Below are positions 25,184 to 34,804 of a stretch of 64,000 nucleotides of DNA, one piece after another. The notes under the pieces are model-generated. The model did no database searches, was not told the origin of the DNA, and saw only the letters and a program-made list of their open reading frames with translations. Source of the DNA: Saprospiraceae bacterium UBA2365 (lineage in GTDB: Bacteria; Bacteroidota; Bacteroidia; Chitinophagales; Saprospiraceae); contig DDTL01000179.1 of assembly GCA_002344345.1 (NCBI GenBank), positions 18,330 through 82,329 on the forward strand, written 5' to 3'. A program made the position numbers and the translations under genes. The stretch's first letter is position 1. Every line of letters begins with the position of its first letter.

Positions 25184-25857
25184 AGCTATATCAAAAGTTA
25201 AAGCCAATGATATAAAGGTTTTTACCACAAAAATTTCTGATAAAATCTAATTTATTTTTATTACCCATTCAAAAATTTTAAACGGTGAACAAATAAAAGA
25301 ACAACCGATCTGATATCCCCATATGGAAAGACAGCAAAACAAATTATTTAATATGTCATTCAAATTTAACATTTTACGCTCCGATTTCTTTGATGACAAA
25401 TGCTCACAAGAATAAATTTGGCTGGCATTTATACAGTTTCTAAATAGTTATTTTACAAAAAATGATTGAACAACATAAAAATTAGATTTTTTCATGCCAA
25501 TATAGTATATGCTTAATCAGATGAAATGAATATCAGAATTTGATTTTCAACGGTGAATTGATTTTTCTCTTTTAGTCTTGTTTCTGATTCCGGATTCGAA
25601 TGCGAAATTTGCATTTTCAAAAAGATTATAACAGTTTTGAATAGATTTTAACTAATTTTACTCTGGTCATACATGAATTTCGGTTATTTTGAAATTGCTT
25701 TCAGTTCAATAAATACGTTCATATTAATTGAACTTTCGATTTTGCTCCTTTAAAAAAACAAGAGCAAACCCGCATTAAGCAAAGGTTATGAATGAAACCA
25801 GCTATATTCTTGGGTAATCCCACGACGAGTTGTATTTTGCATAAAATATGACAAATA
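25184..25857. other. AT-rich intergenic stretch, nothing recognised
   Basis: 674 bases upstream of the NamZ gene without a convincing frame, hairpin or RNA gene. A TATTTTG variant of the -7 box (one base short of TAnnTTTG) sits at about 25835, roughly 20 bases before the NamZ ATG, and may be its promoter. Confidence 0.5.
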
Positions 25858-27156
25858 ATGGTCGAAAAACTGCTTAAAGCTTACAAATACCTGGTCGCAT
25901 CCCGTACTTTCTCAATGCTTTTTATAATGGTATTTTTATCTGCTTGTCATGTAAGAAGGGCAGCAGAAAATGTCATACCTATTGATCCTGAAGTCAATCC
26001 CGTGGAAATTCCTGTGTCAATTATTGAGCCGTATAAATCGTATCCAATACCCGGAGCAAACGACATCGAAAAGGTGTTGAATTTGATACAGGGGAAAAAA
26101 GTCGGCCTGATTGTCAATCATACGAGTATGGTCGGGAAAAAACATCTGGTGGATACTTTATTGGCTTTGAATGTAAAAATTGACAAGATATTTGCTCCTG
26201 AACATGGCTTCAAAGGCATTATAGAAGCTGGTGGGATCATTCAGGATTCAGCTTTGGATATGAGAAATATGATCCCTGTCGTTTCTCTTTATGGCGCTAA
26301 AAAACAACCTTCAAAAGAAGATTTGGACAGCATCGATGTTTTAATATTTGATATCCAGGATGTAGGGGTGCGGTTTTATACCTATATCTCCACCCTGCAT
26401 TATGTAATGGAATCATGTGCTGAACTGAAAAAGCCATTGATCATTCTTGACAGACCTAATCCCAATGGACATTATGTGGACGGTTTCGTACTCAACAAGG
26501 AGTTTGCTTCCTATGTTGGAATGCATCCGATCCCTGTGGTTCATGGATTGACCATTGGAGAACTGGCTTTTATGATCAATGGAGAAGGTTGGTTGACAGA
26601 TGGCCGCCAAATCGAGTTATCGGTCGTTAAGAATATCAATTATTCTCACTTAAGCTTATACAATCCACCTGTCCCGCCTTCTCCGAATTTAAAGGATCAC
26701 AGAGCCATCCTCTTATATCCTTCTACTTGTTTCTTTGAAGGAACTGTCATCACTGAAGGACGTGGAACCGAAAGTCCATTTGTGCAATATGGACATCCTT
26801 TATTGGAAAACATGCCTTTTCAATTCACCCCCAAATCCTCAACTTCAACATTGAGACCCAGGTACCAGGACACTTTGTGCTTTGGTTTTGATCTGAGCGA
26901 AATACAAATTGATAGCATCTGGCAAAAACGACAAATTAATCTCAATCTGATCCTTGAAATGTTTAAGATCTTTCCCGATAAAAGTACATTTTTCCTTCAA
27001 AGTCAATATATAGACAAACTTGCAGGAACTGATAAACTCAGGTTGATGATCCTCGAAGGAAAAAGTGGGGATGAGATCAGAAATGCCTGGAAAGAAGAAC
27101 TCCAGTCTTATAAAACCTTGCGAAAGAAGTATTTACTTTATAAGGATTTTGAATAA
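25858..27156 (+). CDS. namZ: NamZ-type exo-beta-N-acetylmuramidase (DUF1343), lipoprotein
   Basis: 432 aa. An extended signal ends in the lipobox VFLSAC with Cys30 lipidated. Family blocks are KVGLIVNHTSM (residues about 80-90), IFAPEHGFKG, a LYGAKKQPS segment, DVLIFDIQDVGVRFYTYIST, ILDRPNPNG, HGLTIGELAFM and a TEGRGTESPF segment. NamZ releases terminal MurNAc from peptidoglycan fragments and serves wall recycling in Bacteroidota. The gene stands alone. The signal peptide supports periplasmic, membrane-anchored activity and the ATG at 25858. Chain length fits full-length members. Confidence 0.92.
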   Translation: MVEKLLKAYKYLVASRTFSMLFIMVFLSACHVRRAAENVIPIDPEVNPVEIPVSIIEPYKSYPIPGANDIEKVLNLIQGKKVGLIVNHTSMVGKKHLVDTLLALNVKIDKIFAPEHGFKGIIEAGGIIQDSALDMRNMIPVVSLYGAKKQPSKEDLDSIDVLIFDIQDVGVRFYTYISTLHYVMESCAELKKPLIILDRPNPNGHYVDGFVLNKEFASYVGMHPIPVVHGLTIGELAFMINGEGWLTDGRQIELSVVKNINYSHLSLYNPPVPPSPNLKDHRAILLYPSTCFFEGTVITEGRGTESPFVQYGHPLLENMPFQFTPKSSTSTLRPRYQDTLCFGFDLSEIQIDSIWQKRQINLNLILEMFKIFPDKSTFFLQSQYIDKLAGTDKLRLMILEGKSGDEIRNAWKEELQSYKTLRKKYLLYKDFE

Positions 27157-27409
27157 ATCAATACTCCCTATAAGACATAAAACCAATATAAATTATCGGT
27201 TATTGCATAATAATTCTGCAAAAGACCATGAACCCGGATCCTCGAGATCAAGTGTGGTAGCACAACTTTTTGAAAGTTTAAAAACCAAAGAAAGAAAAGT
27301 TGAAACCCAATCAAGTCAATTTCATTACCATTATAAAATGAATAAATGCACAAATGATTCCATTGGAAACCTACTGTTGACCTCCTTTTTATAAGGAAAA
27401 ACTGAAAGT

Positions 27410-27606
27410 TGAGTCTACTCCGAAAAGTCCGATTTGCCTATTTTCAATCATTTTTTGCTCCAACCTACTGACGTCAAAGATGGTGATAACTGGCTTCATC
27501 ATTGCTGAACGTCAGCGGAAGACTAATTGGAAACGTTTGAAATACAATAATTTATAAGTCTCTTTCAAAAGGCTTTTGTAGACAAAGACTTTAACGAGCA
27601 GGCTCA
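27410..27606 (+). mobile_element. Palindromic MITE-like element B, copy 3
   Basis: 197 bp. The left end TGAGTCTACTCCGAAAAGTC is identical to the left end of copy 1. The right end GACTTTAACGAGCAGGCTCA is more diverged. Internal ttttcaatcattttttg and the ctactgacgtca box are kept, while the right internal arm is decayed (gaaacgtttgaaatacaata). No direct repeats flank it. The 253 bases between NamZ and this copy (27157-27409) and the 151 bases after it show no gene. Confidence 0.75.
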
Positions 27607-27757
27607 AAATCTATAAAGTCATATCTTTAAAATTGATATTCAAACATCAATTATTTGTACCTGTTCAATTGATTGTCCGCCCAATTCGGGTTCAAAAAGC
27701 TTATTATGTTGAGCAATTTATCATTTACCATTATACATAAACAGTATAAATTAATTG

Positions 27758-27765
27758 TAAATTTG
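27758..27765 (+). promoter_or_regulatory. -7 box TAAATTTG of the MgtC-family gene
   Basis: TAAATTTG lies 48 bases before the ATG at 27814 and fits TAnnTTTG. A matching TTTG at 19 bp upstream is not present. Confidence 0.45.
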
Positions 27766-27813
27766 TTGGTTTTCTATCGAAAAATAACCAATAAATTGAT
27801 CAAAATATAAGCT

Positions 27814-29136
27814 ATGATATCCGGATTATTCCTGAAATTGTTGTTGTCCGTCATCATTGGCGGCACCATAGGGCTTGAACGGGAAAGCATCGACGAAAAA
27901 CTCACCAACATTGGCGGGATCAGAACCTATGCATTGATCGCCCTGACAGGATCTATCAGTGGGATACTTTTATTGAATGGATTTGAATCTCTTGCAGTCC
28001 TGATCAGTGGTGGGATCTTGGCTATGGTACTGATTTACTACTTCATAGGAGCTACAGCAACCCGATTTTACAGTATTTCAAGTGAACTTTCAGCTTTGCT
28101 AACATATCTCGTTGGTTTACTCCTGATTGTTGATATCATACCACTTGAAATCACTGTAGCGATTTTCGTCATTGTGATTTTCATACTTTCCGTTAAATCC
28201 AAAACAAATAAATTGGTTTCAGGCATTTCAAGAAATGAATTACAATCTTTTATCAGTTATGCCATCATAGCTTTGGTGATCATGCCTATATTGCCTGACA
28301 CCTCATACACGATGAAAGATATTCCTGTTTTACCGGATATTTTCTCTGCAATGGATGTTGACATAGAAAAATTCTCGGAAATTGATCTGATAAACCCAAG
28401 GAAAATTTGGTTAGTGGTAGTTTTGATCACCGGAATTGATGTGGTGGGTTATGTACTTGGTAAAATTGTGGGGAGCAAGAAAGGTTTTGCACTGACAAGC
28501 TTCATGGCAGGATTTATTTCTTCAACCTCAGCAACTCAGTCATTGGCTCAAAGAAGTAAAACCACCACATATATGAATCATTTAGTTGGTGCGGCTGTTC
28601 TGGCAAATCTGGCAAGTTTTCTCCAGATATTTCTGCTAGTTGGCCCTTTGAATGCCAAATGGCTGGTCAGCATCCTCCCGGCTATTTTAACCATGATCCT
28701 GGCAGCCGGCATTATTTCTATGTATTTACTTCGCAAAAATGAACCTCAGGAAAACGAAGAAAATATTGAACATTCTAAGCAAACAAAAATATTTTCGCTT
28801 CTTCCGGCATTGAGATTCGCTGTAATACTCGTTTTGGTGAAAATCATCACAAAAACATGCCTGATTTTATTCGGTAATTCAGGTTTTGTTATTAGTTCAG
28901 TCATTGCTTCTTTCGCCGGAATTGATGCCATCATGGTCAATCTTGCTGAAATGGCAGGTAGATCCATCAGTTTTCAGTTTGCATTGCTCACCTTTATCCT
29001 GGTGAACGCTACCAATCTGATAAGTAAAACATTTTATTCTTTCCTATTGGGTAATAAAAAATTTGCTTACAAATTTATGGTCTCCTCGTTGCTGATCATT
29101 ATAGCAGGAGCAGTGTGGCTGATGTTTACTATGTGA
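27814..29136 (+). CDS. MgtC/SapB-family membrane protein with DUF4010
   Basis: 440 aa with about a dozen hydrophobic segments. The N-terminal MgtC/SapB signature is LSVIIGGTIGLERES, then a NIGGIRTYALIAL segment (residues 28-40). The C-terminal two thirds match DUF4010, with a GYVLGKIVGSKKGFALTSFMAG segment and the SSTSATQSLAQRSK motif near residues 232-246. MgtC proteins are tied to magnesium stress and membrane ATPase control; the role of this two-domain form is unknown. Transcription is likely from the -7 box at 27758. Confidence 0.9.
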   Translation: MISGLFLKLLLSVIIGGTIGLERESIDEKLTNIGGIRTYALIALTGSISGILLLNGFESLAVLISGGILAMVLIYYFIGATATRFYSISSELSALLTYLVGLLLIVDIIPLEITVAIFVIVIFILSVKSKTNKLVSGISRNELQSFISYAIIALVIMPILPDTSYTMKDIPVLPDIFSAMDVDIEKFSEIDLINPRKIWLVVVLITGIDVVGYVLGKIVGSKKGFALTSFMAGFISSTSATQSLAQRSKTTTYMNHLVGAAVLANLASFLQIFLLVGPLNAKWLVSILPAILTMILAAGIISMYLLRKNEPQENEENIEHSKQTKIFSLLPALRFAVILVLVKIITKTCLILFGNSGFVISSVIASFAGIDAIMVNLAEMAGRSISFQFALLTFILVNATNLISKTFYSFLLGNKKFAYKFMVSSLLIIIAGAVWLMFTM

Positions 29137-29157
29137 AAAATGGTATGAATAAAAACC

Positions 29158-29184
29158 TGCCGGACAGCATTCAACAGTCCGGCA
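29158..29184. terminator. Hairpin between convergent genes
   Basis: TGCCGGAC and GTCCGGCA form an 8-bp perfect stem over an 11-base loop between the MgtC-family gene (+) and the last gene of the glucan locus (-). There is no strong T run on either side, so it may stop transcription weakly or protect 3' ends. Confidence 0.5.
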
Positions 29185-29214
29185 AGTTACAAGATTTAAC
29201 CCTAAACAATCTTT

Positions 29215-30666
29215 TTACAATACAATGGTTTGAATAGCCCTGGCAGGTATATTGATTTCAGCAGCCTGAATTCCAACACAAAGGTTATATTTGATGGCTT
29301 TATCTGTTGGATTCATCACAATGGTTATAAGTTTTCCGTCAGGATTAATGAATGAGGTTGTCAGCAAATGACTTCGACTGGAGACACAACTTACCCTCTT
29401 TGCTCCTTCTTTGACAAACTTTGAAAAGTGCCCGATATAATAATATGAAGGCGTAAACACCAATTCGCCAGTCCTCAGATCTGCATGCACTGGTGCAAAG
29501 CAAAAGTTACCAACATGATTAGGACCTCCGGTTTCATCCAAAAGTATGTTCCAATCGGTCCAGGCAACCGTGCCTTTGTTAAAATCATTGATCATCGATC
29601 TGCCATACTTTTCAGCATTGGTCCAACTATGGAGCCTGTCAGGATGATAACTATCAGCACATCCTTCCGTAAAAATCAGATTTTTCTCAGGATACAGCAG
29701 ATTTACTTCTCCCACATTGTCAAACATCATGTTCCCTCCTGTCCAGTTTTCGTACCAATGGAATCCTACGCCCCATACGTATTGCGCAGCTTTTTTATCT
29801 TCCAGGATGGTATTCACGCGTTGTGTGATCAAATCCCTGTTGTGATCCCAAATAATAATTTTCTTATTCCCTAAACCATTTTTTGCCAGTGTTGGCCCAA
29901 GGTGATCTTTGAGGAAGTCTCTTTCTTCTTCTGCAGTGTAAATACACGATTCCCAGATTTGAGTTGCCATCGGTTCATTCTGAATGGTTAATCCCCAAAA
30001 ATCAAGGCCTTCCTTTTTATAACTTTCTATGAATTTTACATAATATCTGGCCCACGTATCAAAATACTCCGGAAGCAATGCTCCCCCTTTAAGCATATTT
30101 TTGTTGGATTTCATATATGCGGGCGGACTCCACGGACTGAAATACAACTTACTGTCCGGGGCTAGTTTTACCGCTTGTTTGATCATGGGAATTTTAAATT
30201 TCTTGTCATGCTCAATGTTAAATGACATCAGGTCTTTGTCTCCATCGGACACGTAAGTATACATATCTGAACTAAAATCGCAGCTGTTCATATTTGTTCT
30301 GATGACCGTATAGGCATTTCCTTCATTTTTGTCAAAATAGGCTTCCATCAGTTGAGTTTGTTTTTCCGGCGAAAGCTTTGCATATACTTCTGCTGATGCA
30401 TCAGTTATGGCGCCACCAATCCCCAGGAAGGTCTGAAAAGTTTTGTCTGGTTCAACAAAAATACAGACCTGAGTTTCCAATGGCTGTTTTAATTCTTTAA
30501 ATGTAAATCCCTCAGTTTTGTCGAATCTCAAATCTGAACTGTCCGCAGTAGTATAAACCGAAATGGTTTTATCGGTGACCAAAAACTCTTTTTTCTCATT
30601 TTCACAACTAGTCAAAGTCAAAAATAACCATCCGGTGAGTATCAGAAATGTCATGCTGTTTTTCAT
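29215..30666 (-). CDS. GH30-family glycoside hydrolase lipoprotein (beta-1,6-glucanase-like), second copy
   Basis: 483 aa. Signal with lipobox LTLTSC, Cys21 lipidated. GH30 clan A core: GIGGAITDASAEVYAKL, the PWSPPAYMKSNKNMLKGG block, the acid/base Glu231 in TIQNEP and the nucleophile Glu334 in IFTEGC. A C-terminal beta-sandwich (VMNPTDKAIKY) closes the chain as in family members. GH30 members in Bacteroidota glucan loci usually hydrolyse beta-1,6-glucosidic bonds; glucosylceramidase-like specificity is the alternative. It is the last gene of the locus, 20 bp after the GH5 gene, and a paralogue of the GH30 gene at 33319-34761, though clearly diverged from it. Confidence 0.92.
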   Translation of the reverse strand: MKNSMTFLILTGWLFLTLTSCENEKKEFLVTDKTISVYTTADSSDLRFDKTEGFTFKELKQPLETQVCIFVEPDKTFQTFLGIGGAITDASAEVYAKLSPEKQTQLMEAYFDKNEGNAYTVIRTNMNSCDFSSDMYTYVSDGDKDLMSFNIEHDKKFKIPMIKQAVKLAPDSKLYFSPWSPPAYMKSNKNMLKGGALLPEYFDTWARYYVKFIESYKKEGLDFWGLTIQNEPMATQIWESCIYTAEEERDFLKDHLGPTLAKNGLGNKKIIIWDHNRDLITQRVNTILEDKKAAQYVWGVGFHWYENWTGGNMMFDNVGEVNLLYPEKNLIFTEGCADSYHPDRLHSWTNAEKYGRSMINDFNKGTVAWTDWNILLDETGGPNHVGNFCFAPVHADLRTGELVFTPSYYYIGHFSKFVKEGAKRVSCVSSRSHLLTTSFINPDGKLITIVMNPTDKAIKYNLCVGIQAAEINIPARAIQTIVL

Positions 30667-30686
30667 ATGTTTGCTTTTAAAAATTA

Positions 30687-33125
30687 TTATGTCTTTATGA
30701 ATTTAAATGTTACACTATGTTTTTTATCAGATAATCCAATGAAATACAAGCCTGGCTGAATATCCGAAACATCAAGGTGATTTTCTTCCCCAAAAATGAT
30801 CTTACTGACCATTAAGTTACCCCTTAAATCAAAAATATTTACCAGAATCATTTCATCTGAAGTAGCTTTGATAGTCATAGTGTTCCCTACCGGATTCGGG
30901 AAAAAACCAAAACTGTTTTCTTTCTTATCCACAGACTTTGTATTCAAAGGAATTGTTCCGGTAATACCCCAATTGAAAAATTCCCATGCCGAAGGCACGC
31001 TTCGGGAGCAAGTCATACCTGTGATGAGCCCATCTTCTGAAGATACATATAATCCATTACTTCCCATTATTGATAATGCTCCGGATAGATTGTTGAGTCT
31101 GAATTTTTGCTCATAACCTATCATTGAAGCATCGCAATACAACCTGTTGTCTGATGGATTTAATGATAAATAGCGGTCATTACTACATTTCAGTGCGGAG
31201 TTGCCTTCACTTTCGTCCACAATGACAAATTGCTCATCGTTGCTTAAAGTTTGTTTTGTGCTTGTCAGCAAGTTGCCAGGATTGGTGTAAGTAACATATT
31301 TATTATTATTCCCTTTCAAATAAATAATATTTAAGCCATTTTCTACTGGAACATAAGGCAATAACGTAGTATTATGGTAGACAAAATTTACTGAACTTAC
31401 ATTGAACTCGCCGGATTTATTTACGATTCTGATCACCTGCTTGCCCAAGGTACCGAATGAACAGGTAGCAGTTACTGTCTGCCAGGAAGACCAGCTTCCT
31501 GTTGGCGGAATGGCTACGGTGGTTAAAATTTCTGTGCCGTCCTCATTTTGAATTTGAAGTGTCCCGGGATTTGAAAATCCATTGGCTATCCTGAATTCAA
31601 GCAGGTATGTTCCGATTGCATTATTCTTTATGGTATATTTCATCCATTCCCCTTCTACAAACCAACCAACTGTGTATCCATTTGACAACGGATCGCTTGT
31701 GGCTTCTAAATCAACACCATTATTGCGATATACCCAGCCATTGTTCCATGCTGTGTAGTATCCTGTGGTGAGTCGAACATCTTCCCATGCCATATCAGCA
31801 TAAGCATATCCATTCATTCCCTGATCAAAGTTGGAAGTAAATAGCCTCGTGGGTGCCGAATTACCTATAACAAATGGATCAGAGGAAAAAGGTTCAATAT
31901 TCCTGTTTCCTGGTTGAATAAAAACGGATCTTAATACTTCAGACTGGGGTTTACAATTTTCTAGTTTGACATTTTCTGCCAATTGCATTAAAATACTGAA
32001 CGCTGTATTAGGATTTAAATCCGGATTTGAACCTCCCAGATAATTCAACAGATCTGAATAACCGGTAGGAAATTCAGCACTGGCAAAGCAATTGATACTT
32101 TCAAATTTTTTCATGGGCCACCAGGAAAGCCCAATACCATTTTCCCCAAGGGTCTCCACTATTTTTGTAAAATGATCATTGCTGTTCTCACCATGTTCCC
32201 CACACCAGATTGGCTTATTCTGTATTTCACGAAAGTCAGTTATCCATTTAATGTCAATATTGGAAGCATCAGACCAGTATTTGTGAAAAACATAAACCAT
32301 ATGATCATCCCAGGCTGGAGTTAGTCCGGTAAAATCATTTGAATACCAGTTTCCTTCAACGAAAATGATATGATGGTCTCCATTATTTCTGATGGCACTG
32401 GTAATTCGCTGATAAATATTTCTTAATTCTGTCCCGTTTGGTAAATTCCATGCAGGCTCGTTTATAAGATCATATCCTGCTACCCATGGCTCATGTTTAT
32501 ACCTTTCCGAAATCTTTTTCCAAAGTTCCACAGTTTTCGTTTTATTCGATTCGCTCTCCCAAAGTGAAGGATGTGCCGAATCATAATCAGAGATTGCATT
32601 ATTGCTTTGACCGCCGGGAGCAGCGTGCAAATCCAATACAACATAAATTCCTTCGGAACTACACCACGAAATAATATTGTCCAATAATAAAAACCCCTGA
32701 TCAATCCAGATTATTCCTGCTTCCTTATTAACAAAATATTCATAATGGATAGGTACCCTGACTGCATTAAAACCCCATCCTTTAATTTGGATGATATCAT
32801 TTCTGGTTACATGATTTGAAAGCCAGGTATTATAAAATGTTGCAGTATTTTGACTACCGATCAAATCGGTCAACTTTTTTTTCCATGTATGTTGATCCGG
32901 AGCCTGATTTGATGAATTCATCATATAACCTTCCATCACCATCCAATTTCCAAAATTCATTGCATTCAGGATCACCTCATTACCACTGACCGAATTCACT
33001 ATTTTGTCTCCGCTGACTATCAATAATTGGGCATTTGATACGTTTAACAAAGTGGTCAATACGCAGGTCAATAAGAGTTTGGAGATAAATAATCGTTTAA
33101 TATGATTCAAATTTATACAGTTCAA
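30687..33125 (-). CDS. GH5 glucanase with CBM6, fascin-like domain and T9SS tail
   Basis: 812 aa. Signal at residues 1-33. GH5 catalytic domain at about 35-395, with acid/base Glu223 in DLINEPAW and nucleophile Glu310 in WCGEHGEN. CBM6 at about 430-583 (WFVEGEWMKYTI, SWSSWQTVTATC). Fascin-like beta-trefoil at about 600-720 (YLKGNNNKYVTYTNPG, NDRYLSLNPSDNRLYCDA). Type A T9SS sorting domain at about 740-812 (FFPNPVGNTM, VNIFDLRGN, IQPGLYFIGL). The architecture suggests an exo- or endo-acting beta-1,3-glucanase released to or fixed on the cell surface by T9SS rather than by a lipid anchor. It lies between the two GH30 genes of the locus, with a solo end of element B just upstream (33159). Confidence 0.9.
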   Translation of the reverse strand: MNCINLNHIKRLFISKLLLTCVLTTLLNVSNAQLLIVSGDKIVNSVSGNEVILNAMNFGNWMVMEGYMMNSSNQAPDQHTWKKKLTDLIGSQNTATFYNTWLSNHVTRNDIIQIKGWGFNAVRVPIHYEYFVNKEAGIIWIDQGFLLLDNIISWCSSEGIYVVLDLHAAPGGQSNNAISDYDSAHPSLWESESNKTKTVELWKKISERYKHEPWVAGYDLINEPAWNLPNGTELRNIYQRITSAIRNNGDHHIIFVEGNWYSNDFTGLTPAWDDHMVYVFHKYWSDASNIDIKWITDFREIQNKPIWCGEHGENSNDHFTKIVETLGENGIGLSWWPMKKFESINCFASAEFPTGYSDLLNYLGGSNPDLNPNTAFSILMQLAENVKLENCKPQSEVLRSVFIQPGNRNIEPFSSDPFVIGNSAPTRLFTSNFDQGMNGYAYADMAWEDVRLTTGYYTAWNNGWVYRNNGVDLEATSDPLSNGYTVGWFVEGEWMKYTIKNNAIGTYLLEFRIANGFSNPGTLQIQNEDGTEILTTVAIPPTGSWSSWQTVTATCSFGTLGKQVIRIVNKSGEFNVSSVNFVYHNTTLLPYVPVENGLNIIYLKGNNNKYVTYTNPGNLLTSTKQTLSNDEQFVIVDESEGNSALKCSNDRYLSLNPSDNRLYCDASMIGYEQKFRLNNLSGALSIMGSNGLYVSSEDGLITGMTCSRSVPSAWEFFNWGITGTIPLNTKSVDKKENSFGFFPNPVGNTMTIKATSDEMILVNIFDLRGNLMVSKIIFGEENHLDVSDIQPGLYFIGLSDKKHSVTFKFIKT

Positions 33126-33158
33126 TTATTATGAAATTCCCGTGTTTTTACTAATAAC

Positions 33159-33217
33159 TGAGTTTGTCCCGTAAAGTCTTTGCCCCTGAATACCCTTTAA
33201 AGGGGACTTTTATTTTG
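33159..33217 (-). mobile_element. Element B solo end, truncated copy
   Basis: TGAGTTTGTCCCGTAAAGTC followed by tttgcccctgaata aligns with the first 59 bases of copy 1, including the terminal repeat with four mismatches. The remainder of the element is missing. It interrupts the glucan locus between the GH5 start and the GH30 stop. The other 100 bases of this gap hold nothing recognised. Confidence 0.5.
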
Positions 33218-33318
33218 ATGGTATTTTTACAAAAACATTCTCAGATACCTCTCGGGGAAAAAATTACCTTATCCTACAAATTCTTTTTCCAAGAATACAT
33301 CATTGGATGAGGAATGTT

Positions 33319-34761
33319 CTAATTCCAGACGTATGTACCAACGGATCCTGCTTCCAGAGTGCAAACTGCCCATTTCCCTTTATATTTGATGTTAAATGCA
33401 GCAGTACCATTGCCCTCGTTCAAGACCACCAACACTTTTTTCCCTTCCGGTGTCAAAAAAGCAACATTCGGCAAACCACCCAATAGATTGGATGATATTC
33501 TTACTGATTTTGGCGGAACAAACCTGGAAACGTGAGCAATGATAAAGTAGCTCACATTCCTGTTGAATGCATCGGAACTGAGCACGGTAATCGCACCCTT
33601 ACATGTTGAGCAGCCGCCCTCCGTGTGCGGTTTGAAATCACCATCATTTGCCAGATTCCATTCCAAAACTACCCTACTCCAGTTTCTCAAAGAACCTATG
33701 ACAACGTTTTTCAGGTGCCAGTTCAGATCACCTCCAAAGTTGCCGTTGGAAGCAGTATATTGTTCCGTAAAATATAGCTTTTTATTGGGATAGAGATTAT
33801 GAATATATGATAGCACACCGATATCTCCTCCATAAAGGTGGAAAGCGGTTCCATCAATATATTGCCTTGCAGCTGGATCATCAAGAATTTGTTTTGGGTA
33901 ATCAGGGCGATCACAATTGTGATCATAAATAATTATTTTCGTATTTATGTTATTTTTAAAAAATTCCGGCCCCAAATGATCTTTTATAAATACTGCCTGA
34001 TCAACTGCTGTCATATACATACTTGGGTTGTTTCCCGGGTGCAGGGGTTCATTTTGTGGCGTGACAGCATCTATCCGAATACCGTGTATTGCCATTTCCT
34101 GAATATACTTCACAAAATATCTGGCATATACATCAAAATACTGAGGCAAGAGGCTTCCTCCCTTAAAATTTTTATTGTCCTTCATCCAGACCGGAGCAGA
34201 CCACGGAGTCGCCAGATAGAGTATCTCAGGATTGATCGCATGAATTTCTTTCAGCAAAGGTATAAGATCCTTCAGATCATGAGAAAGCGAAAACTTATCA
34301 AGCAACAGGTCTGTATCTCCTGTTTCCAGATCATTGTAAGTAAATGGAAAGTCATTCAGATCAGATGCTCCGATGCTGAGCCTGAGATAACTTATCCCTA
34401 TTGAAAAATCTTTTTTACCGAAAAGTTCTTCCAACAATTGTTGACGATCGGCTGTATTCAATTGATTGATTACTTTTGCACTGCCTCCGGTAAGTGTATA
34501 ACCAAATCCGTCTATTGATTGAAATTCAACAGCAGAATCGACTTCAATGAATTCATAGAAATTGGATGGAGAGTTAAAACTGTATTTCATTTCCTGTTTT
34601 TGCAATAATTGAAGACCGTCTTTGGTGGTGAGCCAACAGTCAATTTCTGATTGAATGATTGTATCCTGTGGATCAGGATCCGGATTTACCGCAGGTTCAT
34701 TACAATTCAAAATCGAAAAGTAAAATATAATTAAAAATGATATCGACATATATCTACCCAT
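33319..34761 (-). CDS. GH30-family glycoside hydrolase (beta-1,6-glucanase-like)
   Basis: 480 aa. Signal with a probable lipobox SILNC at Cys20; Asn before Cys is unusual. Met5 is an alternative start. GH30 landmarks: SIDGFGYTLTGGSA, a PWSAPVWMKDNKNFKGGSLL block, acid/base Glu238 in PQNEP and nucleophile Glu333 in YFTEQY. C-terminal LEAGSVGTYVW closes the beta-sandwich. It differs enough from the GH30 at 29215-30666 (FTEQY versus FTEGC) that the two may act on different linkages or chain lengths. In the locus it follows the GH16 gene by 43 bp, so a beta-1,6-branch-cutting role in laminarin-type glucan use is likely but unproven. Confidence 0.9.
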   Translation of the reverse strand: MGRYMSISFLIIFYFSILNCNEPAVNPDPDPQDTIIQSEIDCWLTTKDGLQLLQKQEMKYSFNSPSNFYEFIEVDSAVEFQSIDGFGYTLTGGSAKVINQLNTADRQQLLEELFGKKDFSIGISYLRLSIGASDLNDFPFTYNDLETGDTDLLLDKFSLSHDLKDLIPLLKEIHAINPEILYLATPWSAPVWMKDNKNFKGGSLLPQYFDVYARYFVKYIQEMAIHGIRIDAVTPQNEPLHPGNNPSMYMTAVDQAVFIKDHLGPEFFKNNINTKIIIYDHNCDRPDYPKQILDDPAARQYIDGTAFHLYGGDIGVLSYIHNLYPNKKLYFTEQYTASNGNFGGDLNWHLKNVVIGSLRNWSRVVLEWNLANDGDFKPHTEGGCSTCKGAITVLSSDAFNRNVSYFIIAHVSRFVPPKSVRISSNLLGGLPNVAFLTPEGKKVLVVLNEGNGTAAFNIKYKGKWAVCTLEAGSVGTYVWN

Positions 34762-34804
34762 TATTGGTTGTCATTTAATCAACTGCCAAATATAAACTGT
34801 CTGA

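Noticed and set aside
27157..27409. Gene fragment after NamZ (frame of about 100 codons overlapping its end)
   Set aside because: The long frame is a shadow of NamZ in its first part, and the remainder has no family resemblance.
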